Source: a virus. From it: DNA of 53,797 nucleotides. The DNA lies in the IMG/VR virus record IMGVR_UViG_3300020469_003502, positions 1-53,797 of that record, one strand, 5' to 3'. The notes beneath the pieces were generated by a model. The model ran no database searches. It saw only the letters and a program-made list of their open reading frames with translations, and was not told the origin of the DNA. Made by a program: the position numbers and the translations under genes. Positions within the stretch are counted from its first letter, which is position 1. Every line of letters begins with the position of its first letter. Positions 36,136 to 44,558 of this stretch are shown piece by piece.

Positions 36136-37583
36136 GAGATTATTATAGTCCAAAAAGAACTTATGTTGGACAATATACTCATGACAAACACAATACCTAT
36201 TTTGAACACGGACTAGGTTACTATAATGTTCCACTTACTGGCAAGTGTGCTGGAGAGTTTGATCACAATACTGTAACTGGTATTGCTGTAAAGACTTGGG
36301 AGCATGGTGAAACTTATGTAGGACAATACTTGTTGAATAAGAAACAAGGATTAGGTCTACATGTTTGGCCCACTGGTGCTAGATACTATGGAGAGTTTCA
36401 CAACAACAAACCTTGTGGGTACGGTATATTAGAAACAGCCCACAAAGGTGTAAAATTTATAGGTCGAGTTGATGGCATGATAGCAGAGCCACGAGAAGGG
36501 CAATGGTATCTCAACGACAAACCTTGTGGACTTGATGAAGCTGACATCGACGGGGTTGGTTGTAGAACACTAAAAGACGGCACAGTTGTAAACGCTGTGG
36601 GCGAACGCACAGAAAAATTCACTGACAAAAATGGTGAAATAGTTACAAGACATACAGAAAAGAATATAGTAACTGAAACTAGATATATAGAACCTTACAA
36701 TTTTATGTACGGAAAAAGAGATACAACACACTATGGTGATTGGATAAGAACATACACAGGACACTTTTTAAGTGGCAGGTACCATGGTAGATCTCAAGTT
36801 CAACAGCTGGGTACTCCAGACTATGAAAGCAATTGGATACTAGGTGATCCAGTACAGTTTGAAACATATAGCAGTGTAGCATTTGACGAAGCTAGTAATT
36901 ATACAAGAAGTATAGAACGTAGAATGACAAGACGCTATTGTGCAATTTATGATTTAGCAGTTAGCCATTTGTTACGTACAAACCCAATTTACAATAAACA
37001 AGATGATTTTACTATTGTAGAGTTTGGAGTTGGTAAAGGTGAACACTTACAGTTTTTACAAAAGTTATTTCCAAGAGCTACAATAATAGGTGTTGACAAT
37101 TTATCTAGTTTTAGTATTGCAAAAAATGAACTAGAGAAACAACAAATAGATGACATAAAAATTGCAAAAAGAATTCCTGGTATCCATTTAGAACTAGAAC
37201 AAGACTGTTATGATCCACAAGTAATTAAACGTCTGACAGAAAAATATGGTCCGATAGATTTAGCAATCCATGATGCAACACATACAAGTGATGCATGGAA
37301 CAAACTAGGAGCAATACGAAATGGACTACACCCCAATCGAGGCTTGTTGATATCTGAGGAGATGTGTTGTAACAATGACGCTACAGATAAAGACAGTGTG
37401 GACTGGCATCAAATAGAACTAGCAAAAGATCAAATGTGGAGAATATGGGATTTACGTCCATTGAGTTTTCATACTCACACAAATAGTTTTATAGGCGTAT
37501 GGTCTCCTGCTCCAAAACAGTTTCATGCAGGAGCATTAAGTTTGTATGAGATATACAAAGACGGGGAGAAGCAGTATGGATAG
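36132..37583 (+). CDS. MORN-repeat/SAM-dependent methyltransferase fusion
   Basis: The start is ATG 36132 (483 residues), which overlaps the upstream stop and follows AGGAAG. Residues about 5-120 carry MORN repeats: YVGQY, then GETYVGQYLLNKKQGLGL and YYGEFHNNKPCGYGIL match 'YxGxWxxGxxxGxGxx'. A degenerate MORN-like part with WYLNDKPCG and DWIRTYTGHFLSGRYHG follows to about residue 225. Residues about 290-483 are a class I methyltransferase: IVEFGVGKGEHLQFL (about 295-309), IIGVDN, DLAIHDATH, RGLLISEEM. This is closest in pattern to CmcI/cephalosporin-hydroxylase-like methyltransferases. MORN repeats usually bind lipid or act as scaffolds, so the fusion may hold the enzyme at the membrane. Confidence 0.75.
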   Translation: MRDYYSPKRTYVGQYTHDKHNTYFEHGLGYYNVPLTGKCAGEFDHNTVTGIAVKTWEHGETYVGQYLLNKKQGLGLHVWPTGARYYGEFHNNKPCGYGILETAHKGVKFIGRVDGMIAEPREGQWYLNDKPCGLDEADIDGVGCRTLKDGTVVNAVGERTEKFTDKNGEIVTRHTEKNIVTETRYIEPYNFMYGKRDTTHYGDWIRTYTGHFLSGRYHGRSQVQQLGTPDYESNWILGDPVQFETYSSVAFDEASNYTRSIERRMTRRYCAIYDLAVSHLLRTNPIYNKQDDFTIVEFGVGKGEHLQFLQKLFPRATIIGVDNLSSFSIAKNELEKQQIDDIKIAKRIPGIHLELEQDCYDPQVIKRLTEKYGPIDLAIHDATHTSDAWNKLGAIRNGLHPNRGLLISEEMCCNNDATDKDSVDWHQIELAKDQMWRIWDLRPLSFHTHTNSFIGVWSPAPKQFHAGALSLYEIYKDGEKQYG

Positions 37584-38214
37584 ACATCGTATTCCAAGAA
37601 TAAAAGATAGTTTGCAATTTTTAAAAGAATCAGGGTGTCACATTGAATATTGTTTAGATATCGGAGTACATTCAGGAACTCCGTGGTTACAGTATAGTTT
37701 TCCTAAAGCACATTATGTTTTGATTGAACCAGATACAAATCACAACAAAGCTATACATGAAAACTATAAAAACTATAGCTATGAACTTATAAATGTAGCA
37801 GTTGGCAAAACTAATCAAACACAAGCAAGTTTAAGTTGTGTACACGAAGGCAAAACTTTCGCTATAAAGTCTGATATTGTTGAACTGGATAGTTTGAAAA
37901 TAGTACCACCAAGTAATAGTTTGTGTAAGATAGATGTTGACGGATATGAGTTACAAGTAATAGAAGGTGGTAATAATACATTGGCTAACTTTGATATTCT
38001 TATAATAGAAAGTCAACTAAAAGATTTACATCATATTATATTTGAATGTGAACATACACTAAACTTCGGTCTATGGGATATTGTAAACATGGACTATGAA
38101 TATGGAAACCTACATCAAGTAGACTTAATTTTTAAAAAGAATAACTTTATACTAAATCCTGTTGATGGTTACTTGGATTATCAATTCTTTCGGCAAGGAA
38201 GCGAATTGCAATGA
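37576..38214 (+). CDS. FkbM-family SAM-dependent methyltransferase
   Basis: The start is ATG 37576 (212 residues), preceded by GGGGAG. The longer frame from 37546 lies in the upstream gene. Hallmarks are YCLDIGVHSGTPW (residues 25-37, SAM-binding loop), YVLIEPD (47-53, acidic residue for the SAM ribose) and LCKIDVDGYELQVIEGG (116-132), the signature 'KIDVEGyE..vl.G' of FkbM proteins. FkbM enzymes O-methylate sugars or polyketides, and in phage or polysaccharide clusters they cap glycans. It sits between two MORN-containing genes and overlaps both. Confidence 0.85.
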   Translation: MDRHRIPRIKDSLQFLKESGCHIEYCLDIGVHSGTPWLQYSFPKAHYVLIEPDTNHNKAIHENYKNYSYELINVAVGKTNQTQASLSCVHEGKTFAIKSDIVELDSLKIVPPSNSLCKIDVDGYELQVIEGGNNTLANFDILIIESQLKDLHHIIFECEHTLNFGLWDIVNMDYEYGNLHQVDLIFKKNNFILNPVDGYLDYQFFRQGSELQ

Positions 38215-39551
38215 GAGTAACTAAAAAAATGCTGAGAAACGGATACAGCGGTCCTGGTGAACTTGACAATGCAGTTGCAGAGTTTACTGATGGAAAACGC
38301 AACGGTTTAGGTGTGGACGATTCGGTGGCTGGCGAATATAAAGATGACAAGTTACATGGTTATGCTATTAGTAACATTACTAAAAACATCAACAGATATG
38401 AAGATGGCGTAATTGCTGAACAACTGGTCACAAGATATATGAATGGTGACATATGGGTTGGTACAAATGACGTTGGCATACTAATAAGACTAGACGGAAC
38501 AACCAGCTCAGCAAAACCTGTATATGTTGAAAATCCAGTTTATTTTATAAATCAAGACAAACAATTTAAACGCATAAGCATGGTAGATTTAAAAATGCGT
38601 GAGATTGATTTTAGAGGTTGGTATTGTCCAATTTACAAAGCTAACTTTAGCATTAATCCTGTTGGTGAAATTTGTAGTGGTGTGTGTGCTAACATCAGAC
38701 ATGTATCAAAGTTTGATCCGCATTGGAAAACTTTGGACAAGTTAGTACTAAAAGAAAATACAATGTGTAAACTAAAAGCATGCTTTTGTGATGCTGATCT
38801 ACTACAGCCCAAAGCACGAACCAAAGAGCTTTACGATTATTTCAATGAACACAATCAATTTGATGAACACCAATTAGAAGAACTACCTGTAGCCACAGAC
38901 GATGACGAAATACTTGCAATGGGCAGAGGTAGTATGATGATGAGTGAAATACATTTTCATATTGGCTTACGCTGTAACTATGATTGTGCATATTGTCCAG
39001 GTCCAGTATATGATGAAACAGGCAAACTACAAAGTGGTGTGCATGACAATTCAAGTCCGCATATGAGTGTGGAAGAATTTAAACATGGGCTAACACTGCT
39101 TGACCCTCATGTACCTCCAAAGCCTAATCGCAGAGTATATATTACAGGAGGCGAGCCAACACTTAATCCAAAAATAAAAGATCTAGTACAAGTATGTTTG
39201 GACATGGGGTTTGAACCTAGAATAAGTACAAACGGAACAGGCAGTGAAAAGAAGTACAGAGAACTACTTGACATGGATGTGTATTTAGAATTTAGTTTTC
39301 ATGTAGAATTTACTATAGATAAAGTAATACAAAAAGTTACAAATCTTATCAAAGACTATGATCCAGTAAAAATTACTGTAAAATGTATGAGTTTTGAAGA
39401 TACACCTTTTGCACAAAAAGTGCAATACATTATACCCAAAGACAAAGATATATTTTATTATCCGATCTATGGTAGAGATATTGAACACAAATATTACTAT
39501 GATAGATCAGAACAAGAAAAAGAACAAGCAGAGGTGCAGTTTAATGATTAG
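38211..39551 (+). CDS. MORN-like/radical SAM fusion with N-terminal auxiliary cluster module
   Basis: This is a 446-residue protein. Residues about 10-90 contain MORN-like units (AEFTDGKRNGLGV, GEYKDDKLHGYAI, GDIWVGTNDVG). Residues about 137-195 form the auxiliary module GWYC (C139), 19 residues, C159, then C186, four residues, C191, x, C193, spaced as in the C-terminal module of the protein at 32993-34030. The radical SAM core follows: CNYDCAYC (C255, C259, C262) and YITGGEPTLNP (310-320). The module order is thus permuted relative to its relative. The end of the barrel is short, so the auxiliary module and core may complete each other. It overlaps the aminotransferase gene by 8 bases. Confidence 0.8.
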   Translation: MRVTKKMLRNGYSGPGELDNAVAEFTDGKRNGLGVDDSVAGEYKDDKLHGYAISNITKNINRYEDGVIAEQLVTRYMNGDIWVGTNDVGILIRLDGTTSSAKPVYVENPVYFINQDKQFKRISMVDLKMREIDFRGWYCPIYKANFSINPVGEICSGVCANIRHVSKFDPHWKTLDKLVLKENTMCKLKACFCDADLLQPKARTKELYDYFNEHNQFDEHQLEELPVATDDDEILAMGRGSMMMSEIHFHIGLRCNYDCAYCPGPVYDETGKLQSGVHDNSSPHMSVEEFKHGLTLLDPHVPPKPNRRVYITGGEPTLNPKIKDLVQVCLDMGFEPRISTNGTGSEKKYRELLDMDVYLEFSFHVEFTIDKVIQKVTNLIKDYDPVKITVKCMSFEDTPFAQKVQYIIPKDKDIFYYPIYGRDIEHKYYYDRSEQEKEQAEVQFND

Positions 39552-40569
39552 AGAAGATATAAAAAAACTAAACAGACCTCATTGGGCAGGATTGCTTGCT
39601 AGAGTAGAGAAGATAGAATCAGGATATGTTAACTTGGATAGAAATGAAAACCAAGACGAAGTATTGTGTGGTCATATACAAAAAGCAATCAAACATTTCT
39701 TAGATTTATCCAGCTCAATGAAGTATGAAGATTATTATAGATACTATGAGATATTTGCAGATTACTACAACACTACCATGGACAACATATTGATAACAGG
39801 TGGGTGTGACGAAGCAATACGCTTGACATTTGAAGCAACACTAGATAAATCCAAAAAGTTTTTAACTATATCGCCCACTTACAGAGGCAGTGTAACAAAT
39901 GCTATAGATCTGACAGATAATATAATTGAATGCAGTGAAGACGAAGATGACATCACTGCTAGTATTGAACAACACAGACCAGATGTATTTTATATTTGTT
40001 CACCTAATAATCCAAGTGGTAAAGTCTACAGTGCAAAGTTTTTGGATTATATTTGCGGAGCATATCCAAACATGACTGTGCTAATTGATAATACGTACAG
40101 ACATTTTTGTACAGAAGATTATTTTGAATTGTGCAATTATGAAAATTGTTTATTAGCATTTAGTTATAGTAAAAGTTGGGGATTAGCAGGTGCTAGACTG
40201 GGCATACTACAAGGACATGCAAATACAATTAGTGAAATCACAAAGATAAGACCAATAATGAGTGTAAGCAGTATTACACTTAGACTTGCAGAATACTTGC
40301 ACAAACATCATTACATAGTAGAAAAGAGCCTAGAACGCAACAGAGAAGGCATCGAGTTTGCACATAAATATTTTAGTAATTGTAAAATATATAGCGAGCC
40401 AACGATTAATCATGTTGTGTTTGAGCCAACTGAAGATATAATCAGTAGATTAGATTCTCAAAAGATACTGTATGGCAAAGCACCAGAATTTAGTAGCACA
40501 GCTATTAGATTAACTACGTTGCCCAAGGATCAGTTTGAGAAACTTATATGTTTAAATACCTCCAAATAG
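39544..40569 (+). CDS. PLP-dependent aminotransferase (class I/II, HisC-like)
   Basis: The start is ATG 39544 (341 residues). The longer frame from 39394 runs within the radical SAM gene. Motifs are LDRNENQ (31-37), ITGGCDEAIRLTFEA (84-98), CSPNNPSGK (152-160), LIDNTYRHF (180-188, with Asp182 and Tyr185) and FSYSKSWGLAGARLG (207-220, with the PLP lysine at K210). The set matches histidinol-phosphate aminotransferase and related decarboxylases such as CobD. No other histidine gene is present, so it probably makes or uses an unusual amino acid or amino sugar for the pathway. It lies between two radical SAM genes and overlaps the next by 22 bases. Confidence 0.85.
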   Translation: MIREDIKKLNRPHWAGLLARVEKIESGYVNLDRNENQDEVLCGHIQKAIKHFLDLSSSMKYEDYYRYYEIFADYYNTTMDNILITGGCDEAIRLTFEATLDKSKKFLTISPTYRGSVTNAIDLTDNIIECSEDEDDITASIEQHRPDVFYICSPNNPSGKVYSAKFLDYICGAYPNMTVLIDNTYRHFCTEDYFELCNYENCLLAFSYSKSWGLAGARLGILQGHANTISEITKIRPIMSVSSITLRLAEYLHKHHYIVEKSLERNREGIEFAHKYFSNCKIYSEPTINHVVFEPTEDIISRLDSQKILYGKAPEFSSTAIRLTTLPKDQFEKLICLNTSK

Positions 40570-41339
40570 AAACAACAACATTTTGTAATGCAACATGTTG
40601 GTTTTGTCCAAATCATTTAGTTCCAAAAGAACACATGGAACTTGATTTAATCTATAAAATTATAGATGATACCAGAGACATGGGCATAACGTACAGACCA
40701 TTTGGATTGGGTGAGCCATTGGTTGATACAAGACTGCCAGACATAGCAAGATATATTAAAGAAGATCCTACAGCTAAAGTAGAACTTAACAGTAATGGTG
40801 AACCCATGACACTGAAAACAGAACGAAAGATTGCTCCGTTTGTTGATATAATACGTTTTAGTGTAGATGGTTTTAGTAAAAAAACTTTTGATGAAACCAG
40901 AGGTATTAGTTTTGATAGAGTATATGAAAACGTAACTAGATTTGTAGACAATCATCCTGAGATCGACTGTGAAGTAAGAATGATCAACTTACCAGATACA
41001 AAAGCAGAACAAGAAGCATTCAAAGACTATTGGAATAATGTTAGACCAGGTTGTGCAAAAATTACAGAACTGTATCAACACCCTTGGGAAGACCAAACCA
41101 AAAGTTTAAACTTGCCTTGTAAGAAAGTTGAAGACGAAGCATTCATATACATAGACGGAACAATGTATTTGTGTCCATGGGACTTTGGCAAACGCAATCC
41201 TGTTGGTCGAGTAGACATGCAAACAAGTCCTGTAGATGTATGGAACAATCATCTTTACAACAAATACAAAGGATTACTCAAGGAGGGCAAACGCTGTGAC
41301 ATCGAACTATGTAGCAGATGTAGTGCAGTCTTCACCTGA
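40548..41339 (+). CDS. Radical SAM/SPASM enzyme
   Basis: This 263-residue protein has the core motif CNATCWFC (C13, C17, C20) and PFGLGEPLVD (51-60) in place of GGEP. It has a typical small SPASM module at the C-terminus: C191, 17 residues, C209 (DGTMYLCPWDF), C250, C255 and C258 (CDIELCSRC). SPASM proteins modify peptides (as in RiPP maturation) or small molecules such as aminosugars (BtrN-type dehydrogenation). It is short for the family. It overlaps the next radical SAM gene by 44 bases, so the two are likely co-translated. Confidence 0.85.
   Translation: MFKYLQIETTTFCNATCWFCPNHLVPKEHMELDLIYKIIDDTRDMGITYRPFGLGEPLVDTRLPDIARYIKEDPTAKVELNSNGEPMTLKTERKIAPFVDIIRFSVDGFSKKTFDETRGISFDRVYENVTRFVDNHPEIDCEVRMINLPDTKAEQEAFKDYWNNVRPGCAKITELYQHPWEDQTKSLNLPCKKVEDEAFIYIDGTMYLCPWDFGKRNPVGRVDMQTSPVDVWNNHLYNKYKGLLKEGKRCDIELCSRCSAVFT
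41280..41287 (+). promoter_or_regulatory. Strong ribosome-binding site AAGGAGGG deciding a GTG start
   Basis: AAGGAGGG lies 8 bases before GTG 41296, inside the 3' end of the upstream radical SAM gene. It is the strongest ribosome site noticed in the cluster. It selects the GTG over the in-frame ATG at 41236, which has no ribosome site. Confidence 0.75.
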
Positions 41340-42567
41340 TATAGTTCCAGTTGGAAAACCTAAAGGTTGGAAGCCCAAAGGATTTAATCAAGATGACAGT
41401 CAACTTACAGCAGATGCTAAAAATTTAAATGGTAGGTACTGCGGACATTTTTTCAATAGAGCAGAAATAAGTGCATATGGCGGAGTGTTTATGTGTTGTC
41501 CGTATTGGTTGCCTGTAGTTATTGGTGACCTAAATGTGCAAACTATGGAAGAGATATGGAACGGACCTAAAGCACAAGAGGTAAGAAATCAATTGTGGGA
41601 CGGTAGAAACTGGCCCATGTGCAAACACAATACCTGTCCAAAAATACACAACGATGAACTTGTTGTTATAGATGAGATATCAAAGAGACGTAATAATGGT
41701 AACCCAAAAGACGGTGCATATCATAACTTAACTGAATATGAACTAAACGCTATTAGTACTCGAAGCACAGTAGCAGAATATCTACCACATGATATACAAA
41801 TTGGTTCAGATGAAAGCTGTAATTTATATTGTCCAAGTTGTAGAAATGAAAAAATACTACATGCAAAAGGCAATGCTTACAACAAAAGAAAACACCTAAC
41901 TGATAAATTGTTTGAAGAAATAATGAATGCACCAAAAGATTATTGGTTTGACCTTTGGATTACAGGTGGCGGAGATCCTTTTGGTAGTAAAATTTTCAGA
42001 GAACGTTTACAAGGTATGGACTTAACTGATAGACCAAATACCTACTTGCATTTTCAAACCAACGGAGTTATGCTTACGCCCAAAACTTGGGATAGTATAC
42101 AGAGAGTTCAACGCAATGTCAAGAGCATGATTTTTAGTTTTGATGCTGGTAGAAAAGATACATATGAAAAGGAAACAAGACTAGGCGGACATTGGGATCA
42201 ATTGGTAAGCAATGTTGATTATGTTTATTCACAGATGGGTAACTTTGAAAATCACGTAGCAGGCAACCAAGACTTGAGTATTACACATAACTTTGTAGTA
42301 CAAACTTGTAACTACAAAGAGATTCCAGAGTTTATACAAATGGTAAAAGATAGATGGTGGAGTGATACAAAACCCTGTAGAGCAACTTTTAGTTTGATAC
42401 TACAATGGGGACACATGTCAGATTTTGAACAACGTGCTATTTGGAAACCCACACACCCAGAACACAAAGATTTTTTACGTGTGCTACGAGATCCAAGAGT
42501 TATAGATAATAGTAAAATGTGCCATTTTGGTAACATGGGCACACTAGTTAAACAGGCTAATGCATGA
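41296..42567 (+). CDS. Radical SAM enzyme with N-terminal twitch-like module
   Basis: With the GTG start at 41296 the protein has 423 residues. Numbered from this start, the N-terminal auxiliary cysteines are C49, C67-C68, C109 and C114 (GRYCGHFF, VFMCCPYW, MCKHNTC). The gap of 17 between the first two sites equals that in the enzymes at 29383 and 30735. The core CNLYCPSC has C175, C179 and C182. The SAM loop reads WITGGGDPFGS, with GGGDP instead of GGEP. The barrel contains FQTNGVML and IFSFDAGRKDTYEKE. It is the third member with this architecture in the window and the most diverged. Confidence 0.85.
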   Translation: MTSNYVADVVQSSPDIVPVGKPKGWKPKGFNQDDSQLTADAKNLNGRYCGHFFNRAEISAYGGVFMCCPYWLPVVIGDLNVQTMEEIWNGPKAQEVRNQLWDGRNWPMCKHNTCPKIHNDELVVIDEISKRRNNGNPKDGAYHNLTEYELNAISTRSTVAEYLPHDIQIGSDESCNLYCPSCRNEKILHAKGNAYNKRKHLTDKLFEEIMNAPKDYWFDLWITGGGDPFGSKIFRERLQGMDLTDRPNTYLHFQTNGVMLTPKTWDSIQRVQRNVKSMIFSFDAGRKDTYEKETRLGGHWDQLVSNVDYVYSQMGNFENHVAGNQDLSITHNFVVQTCNYKEIPEFIQMVKDRWWSDTKPCRATFSLILQWGHMSDFEQRAIWKPTHPEHKDFLRVLRDPRVIDNSKMCHFGNMGTLVKQANA

Positions 42568-43211
42568 TTCTAATCGTTGGTTGTAGTTTCAGCAGTGGCT
42601 GGTTTTCATACAAAAATAAAACTGAAACACTACACAATGACTACTGTTGGTATGACGAACTTGATCAACCATACGAAGTTTACAGTCATCCAGGTGGAGG
42701 TATAATGGCATATGGTCAATGCTTACAACACATTGATCTCAGCAAGTATAGCAAAATACTCATACAGGAAACATTCACTCCAAGAATAGTTATACAACGA
42801 CAGTTGGAATACACAGTTGTACGTAATGGTGTATACCAATGGACAATTGATAATTATTTCAATAACAATATTCATGCTTGGAATAATGTACAAAACAAAC
42901 TGGAAGAACATTTCAAATTTGACTGGCAAAAAGGAATAAGTGATTGGTTTATAGCATTAAATGAACGGGATAGTTGGGATTATCTAAACAGTGCAAGTGC
43001 AAGTCATTTGGATTTATTAGCTAGTCAAACAAGTTTGCCCACATATAGTTTTAGCTTAACTGGAGTTAAATACCCATATAAATATATTAAATATCTAAAT
43101 GTAAATCCTGAGAATTTATTTTACAAGTTGGATTTGCACAATCCGGATTTACATTTTACTCACAAAGGCAATACTGTATTAGGACAGATGATAAAAAATG
43201 AACTACCGTAA
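42564..43211 (+). CDS. SGNH-hydrolase-like protein 1
   Basis: This 215-residue protein starts with ILIVGCSFSSGWFSY (residues 2-16). This is the block I 'GxSFxxG' form common in glycan-cluster SGNH proteins, with the nucleophile Ser in GCSF. SHPGGGIMAYG follows as the glycine block, and LHFTHKGNTVLGQMI near the C-terminus takes the position of the 'DxxH' block, with His as catalytic base. SGNH proteins in such clusters act as O-acetylesterases or acyltransferases on sugars. It overlaps both neighbours, and the next gene encodes a second member. An exact late-promoter octamer (43077-43084) lies inside the gene but may be chance. Confidence 0.65.
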   Translation: MILIVGCSFSSGWFSYKNKTETLHNDYCWYDELDQPYEVYSHPGGGIMAYGQCLQHIDLSKYSKILIQETFTPRIVIQRQLEYTVVRNGVYQWTIDNYFNNNIHAWNNVQNKLEEHFKFDWQKGISDWFIALNERDSWDYLNSASASHLDLLASQTSLPTYSFSLTGVKYPYKYIKYLNVNPENLFYKLDLHNPDLHFTHKGNTVLGQMIKNELP

Positions 43212-44043
43212 AACAGCTTTAGTATGTGGTTGTAGCTTCACCGCAGGTTCCTACAGTTGGGATCCTGAGTATATACAATACAATGAAGTACTACAAAGTG
43301 ATGGCACTACTGTTAAACAAGACAATGGATTAGGCAGAGAACGATTGGACATTAATGGAGGTTGGGTTGAACATTTGGATCCACAAGACCATTACACAGT
43401 ATATGCTATCAGTGGCGGAGGTATCGCACAGCATGCCACAGTAGTTGAACACTACTACCAAACAAATCAGCTAGCAGATTTTGATTATATTGTTGTACAA
43501 TGTACTTGGGAACCAAGACTAACTTGGAATACACCAGGTACTATTGAAGAATGTTTTTGGTACGAACATGACTTACAAGCTGAAAACATTGATATGTATC
43601 AAGGCAAAGGCACCAGCAAAAACTTTAATTTTTTAAATGCTGGCAACAAAGCCAACCTCGGTGGCAACTTTAATGATTATCCAGACTATCAGAAGAAACT
43701 TTTTGATAGTATGACCAATACAAACGTAGTTCAGTCGTGTGCAACTCTAATAGATGAGAGATGTAAACAAACTGATACACAATTGTTTTACTTTCCTTGG
43801 GCTGACTGTGGTCCAGAACACAATTTAAAATTTGAAAATGGCACACGACTACAGTTTCCATATCCTTGGGGAGTTGGTACAGGTACTATGGATATATTTT
43901 TAAAAGAAAAATATCACGTGTTTGGTCCAATCGATACAGCAATTAGTAGAGATGGAAGTGATACTTTTATTGGACACTTTAATCGAGAAGGAAATCGTGT
44001 AATAGGTGAACGTGTACGCAAAGAGTTGGATCAATACCTATGA
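43198..44043 (+). CDS. SGNH-hydrolase-like protein 2
   Basis: This 281-residue protein has VCGCSFTAGSYSWDP (residues 9-23) as block I, GGWVEHL (about 54-60) and YAISGGGIAQHAT (about 69-81) as the glycine block. It closes with GHFNREGNRVIGERV, where the His of block V is expected. FPWADCGPEHN is an additional conserved-looking loop. It is homologous by layout to the preceding protein but longer in the middle. It probably adds or removes acyl groups on the glycan. The start overlaps the upstream gene by 14 bases. Confidence 0.65.
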   Translation: MNYRKTALVCGCSFTAGSYSWDPEYIQYNEVLQSDGTTVKQDNGLGRERLDINGGWVEHLDPQDHYTVYAISGGGIAQHATVVEHYYQTNQLADFDYIVVQCTWEPRLTWNTPGTIEECFWYEHDLQAENIDMYQGKGTSKNFNFLNAGNKANLGGNFNDYPDYQKKLFDSMTNTNVVQSCATLIDERCKQTDTQLFYFPWADCGPEHNLKFENGTRLQFPYPWGVGTGTMDIFLKEKYHVFGPIDTAISRDGSDTFIGHFNREGNRVIGERVRKELDQYL

Positions 44044-44558
44044 AAATACTAGTGCTTGCAAATACAACTGAATGGCTAGAACGTTTGCCCAAAGAACATG
44101 AATACGGTGTTTACACAATTGCTTATGGAAACTACTTGAACTATTATGAGCTCTTGACATGGTTACGAATTCATAATATAATTAAACAGTACGAGTATAT
44201 ACTAGTAGAGTCATCATCAACACCAAATTTATGTTTCTATAAACGTACTTGGGTTAATAATTTAATACGTTCACAGAAGGATAATTTTGAATATTGCAGT
44301 GCTGACATTAATTTTTTAGTATGGTCAACAGATGTATTTGATACTGCTCAAGGTGATCAAATACAACATAAGTATGACATGCAATTGACCAGACCACAAA
44401 TAGACTATCTACAAAAATTAGTTGTAAATAATTCAATCGATGCAATAATGAAAGGTAGTCAAATTAGGTTAGAGAGATATTTAAAAAGATTGAACATAGA
44501 ATATAATTTAATAACGGATGTAAACAATGAAAATATTAATATTTGGTCTGCCAGGTAG
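44040..44558 (+). CDS. Uncharacterised protein after the SGNH pair
   Basis: This 172-residue protein opens with a beta strand (MKILVLANTTEWLERLP) and continues with EYILVESSSTPNLCFYKRTW. This could correspond to the 'vqcTwePR' strand of the SGNH proteins just upstream (YIVVQCTWEPRLTW). The nucleophile block GCSF is absent, and no His block is evident at the end. It may be a degenerate third member of the same family, or unrelated. It begins in an ATGA overlap and its end overlaps the APS-kinase-like gene by 32 bases. Confidence 0.55.
   Translation: MKILVLANTTEWLERLPKEHEYGVYTIAYGNYLNYYELLTWLRIHNIIKQYEYILVESSSTPNLCFYKRTWVNNLIRSQKDNFEYCSADINFLVWSTDVFDTAQGDQIQHKYDMQLTRPQIDYLQKLVVNNSIDAIMKGSQIRLERYLKRLNIEYNLITDVNNENINIWSAR

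Noticed and set aside
39394-39543. 50-residue N-terminal extension of the aminotransferase
   Set aside because: It is encoded within the radical SAM gene, reads as Lys/Asn/Ile filler, and the shorter ATG 39544 has a ribosome site and the usual family start.
40363-40371. CATAAATA inside the aminotransferase gene
   Set aside because: Intragenic, in an AT-rich His-Lys-Tyr codon run, and not near a gene start.
43077-43084. Exact TATAAATA within the first SGNH-like gene
   Set aside because: It lies in codons for a Tyr/Lys/Ile stretch of AT-rich DNA, more than 100 bases before the next start and with no leader-like sequence. A chance match is likely, although start mapping could change this.
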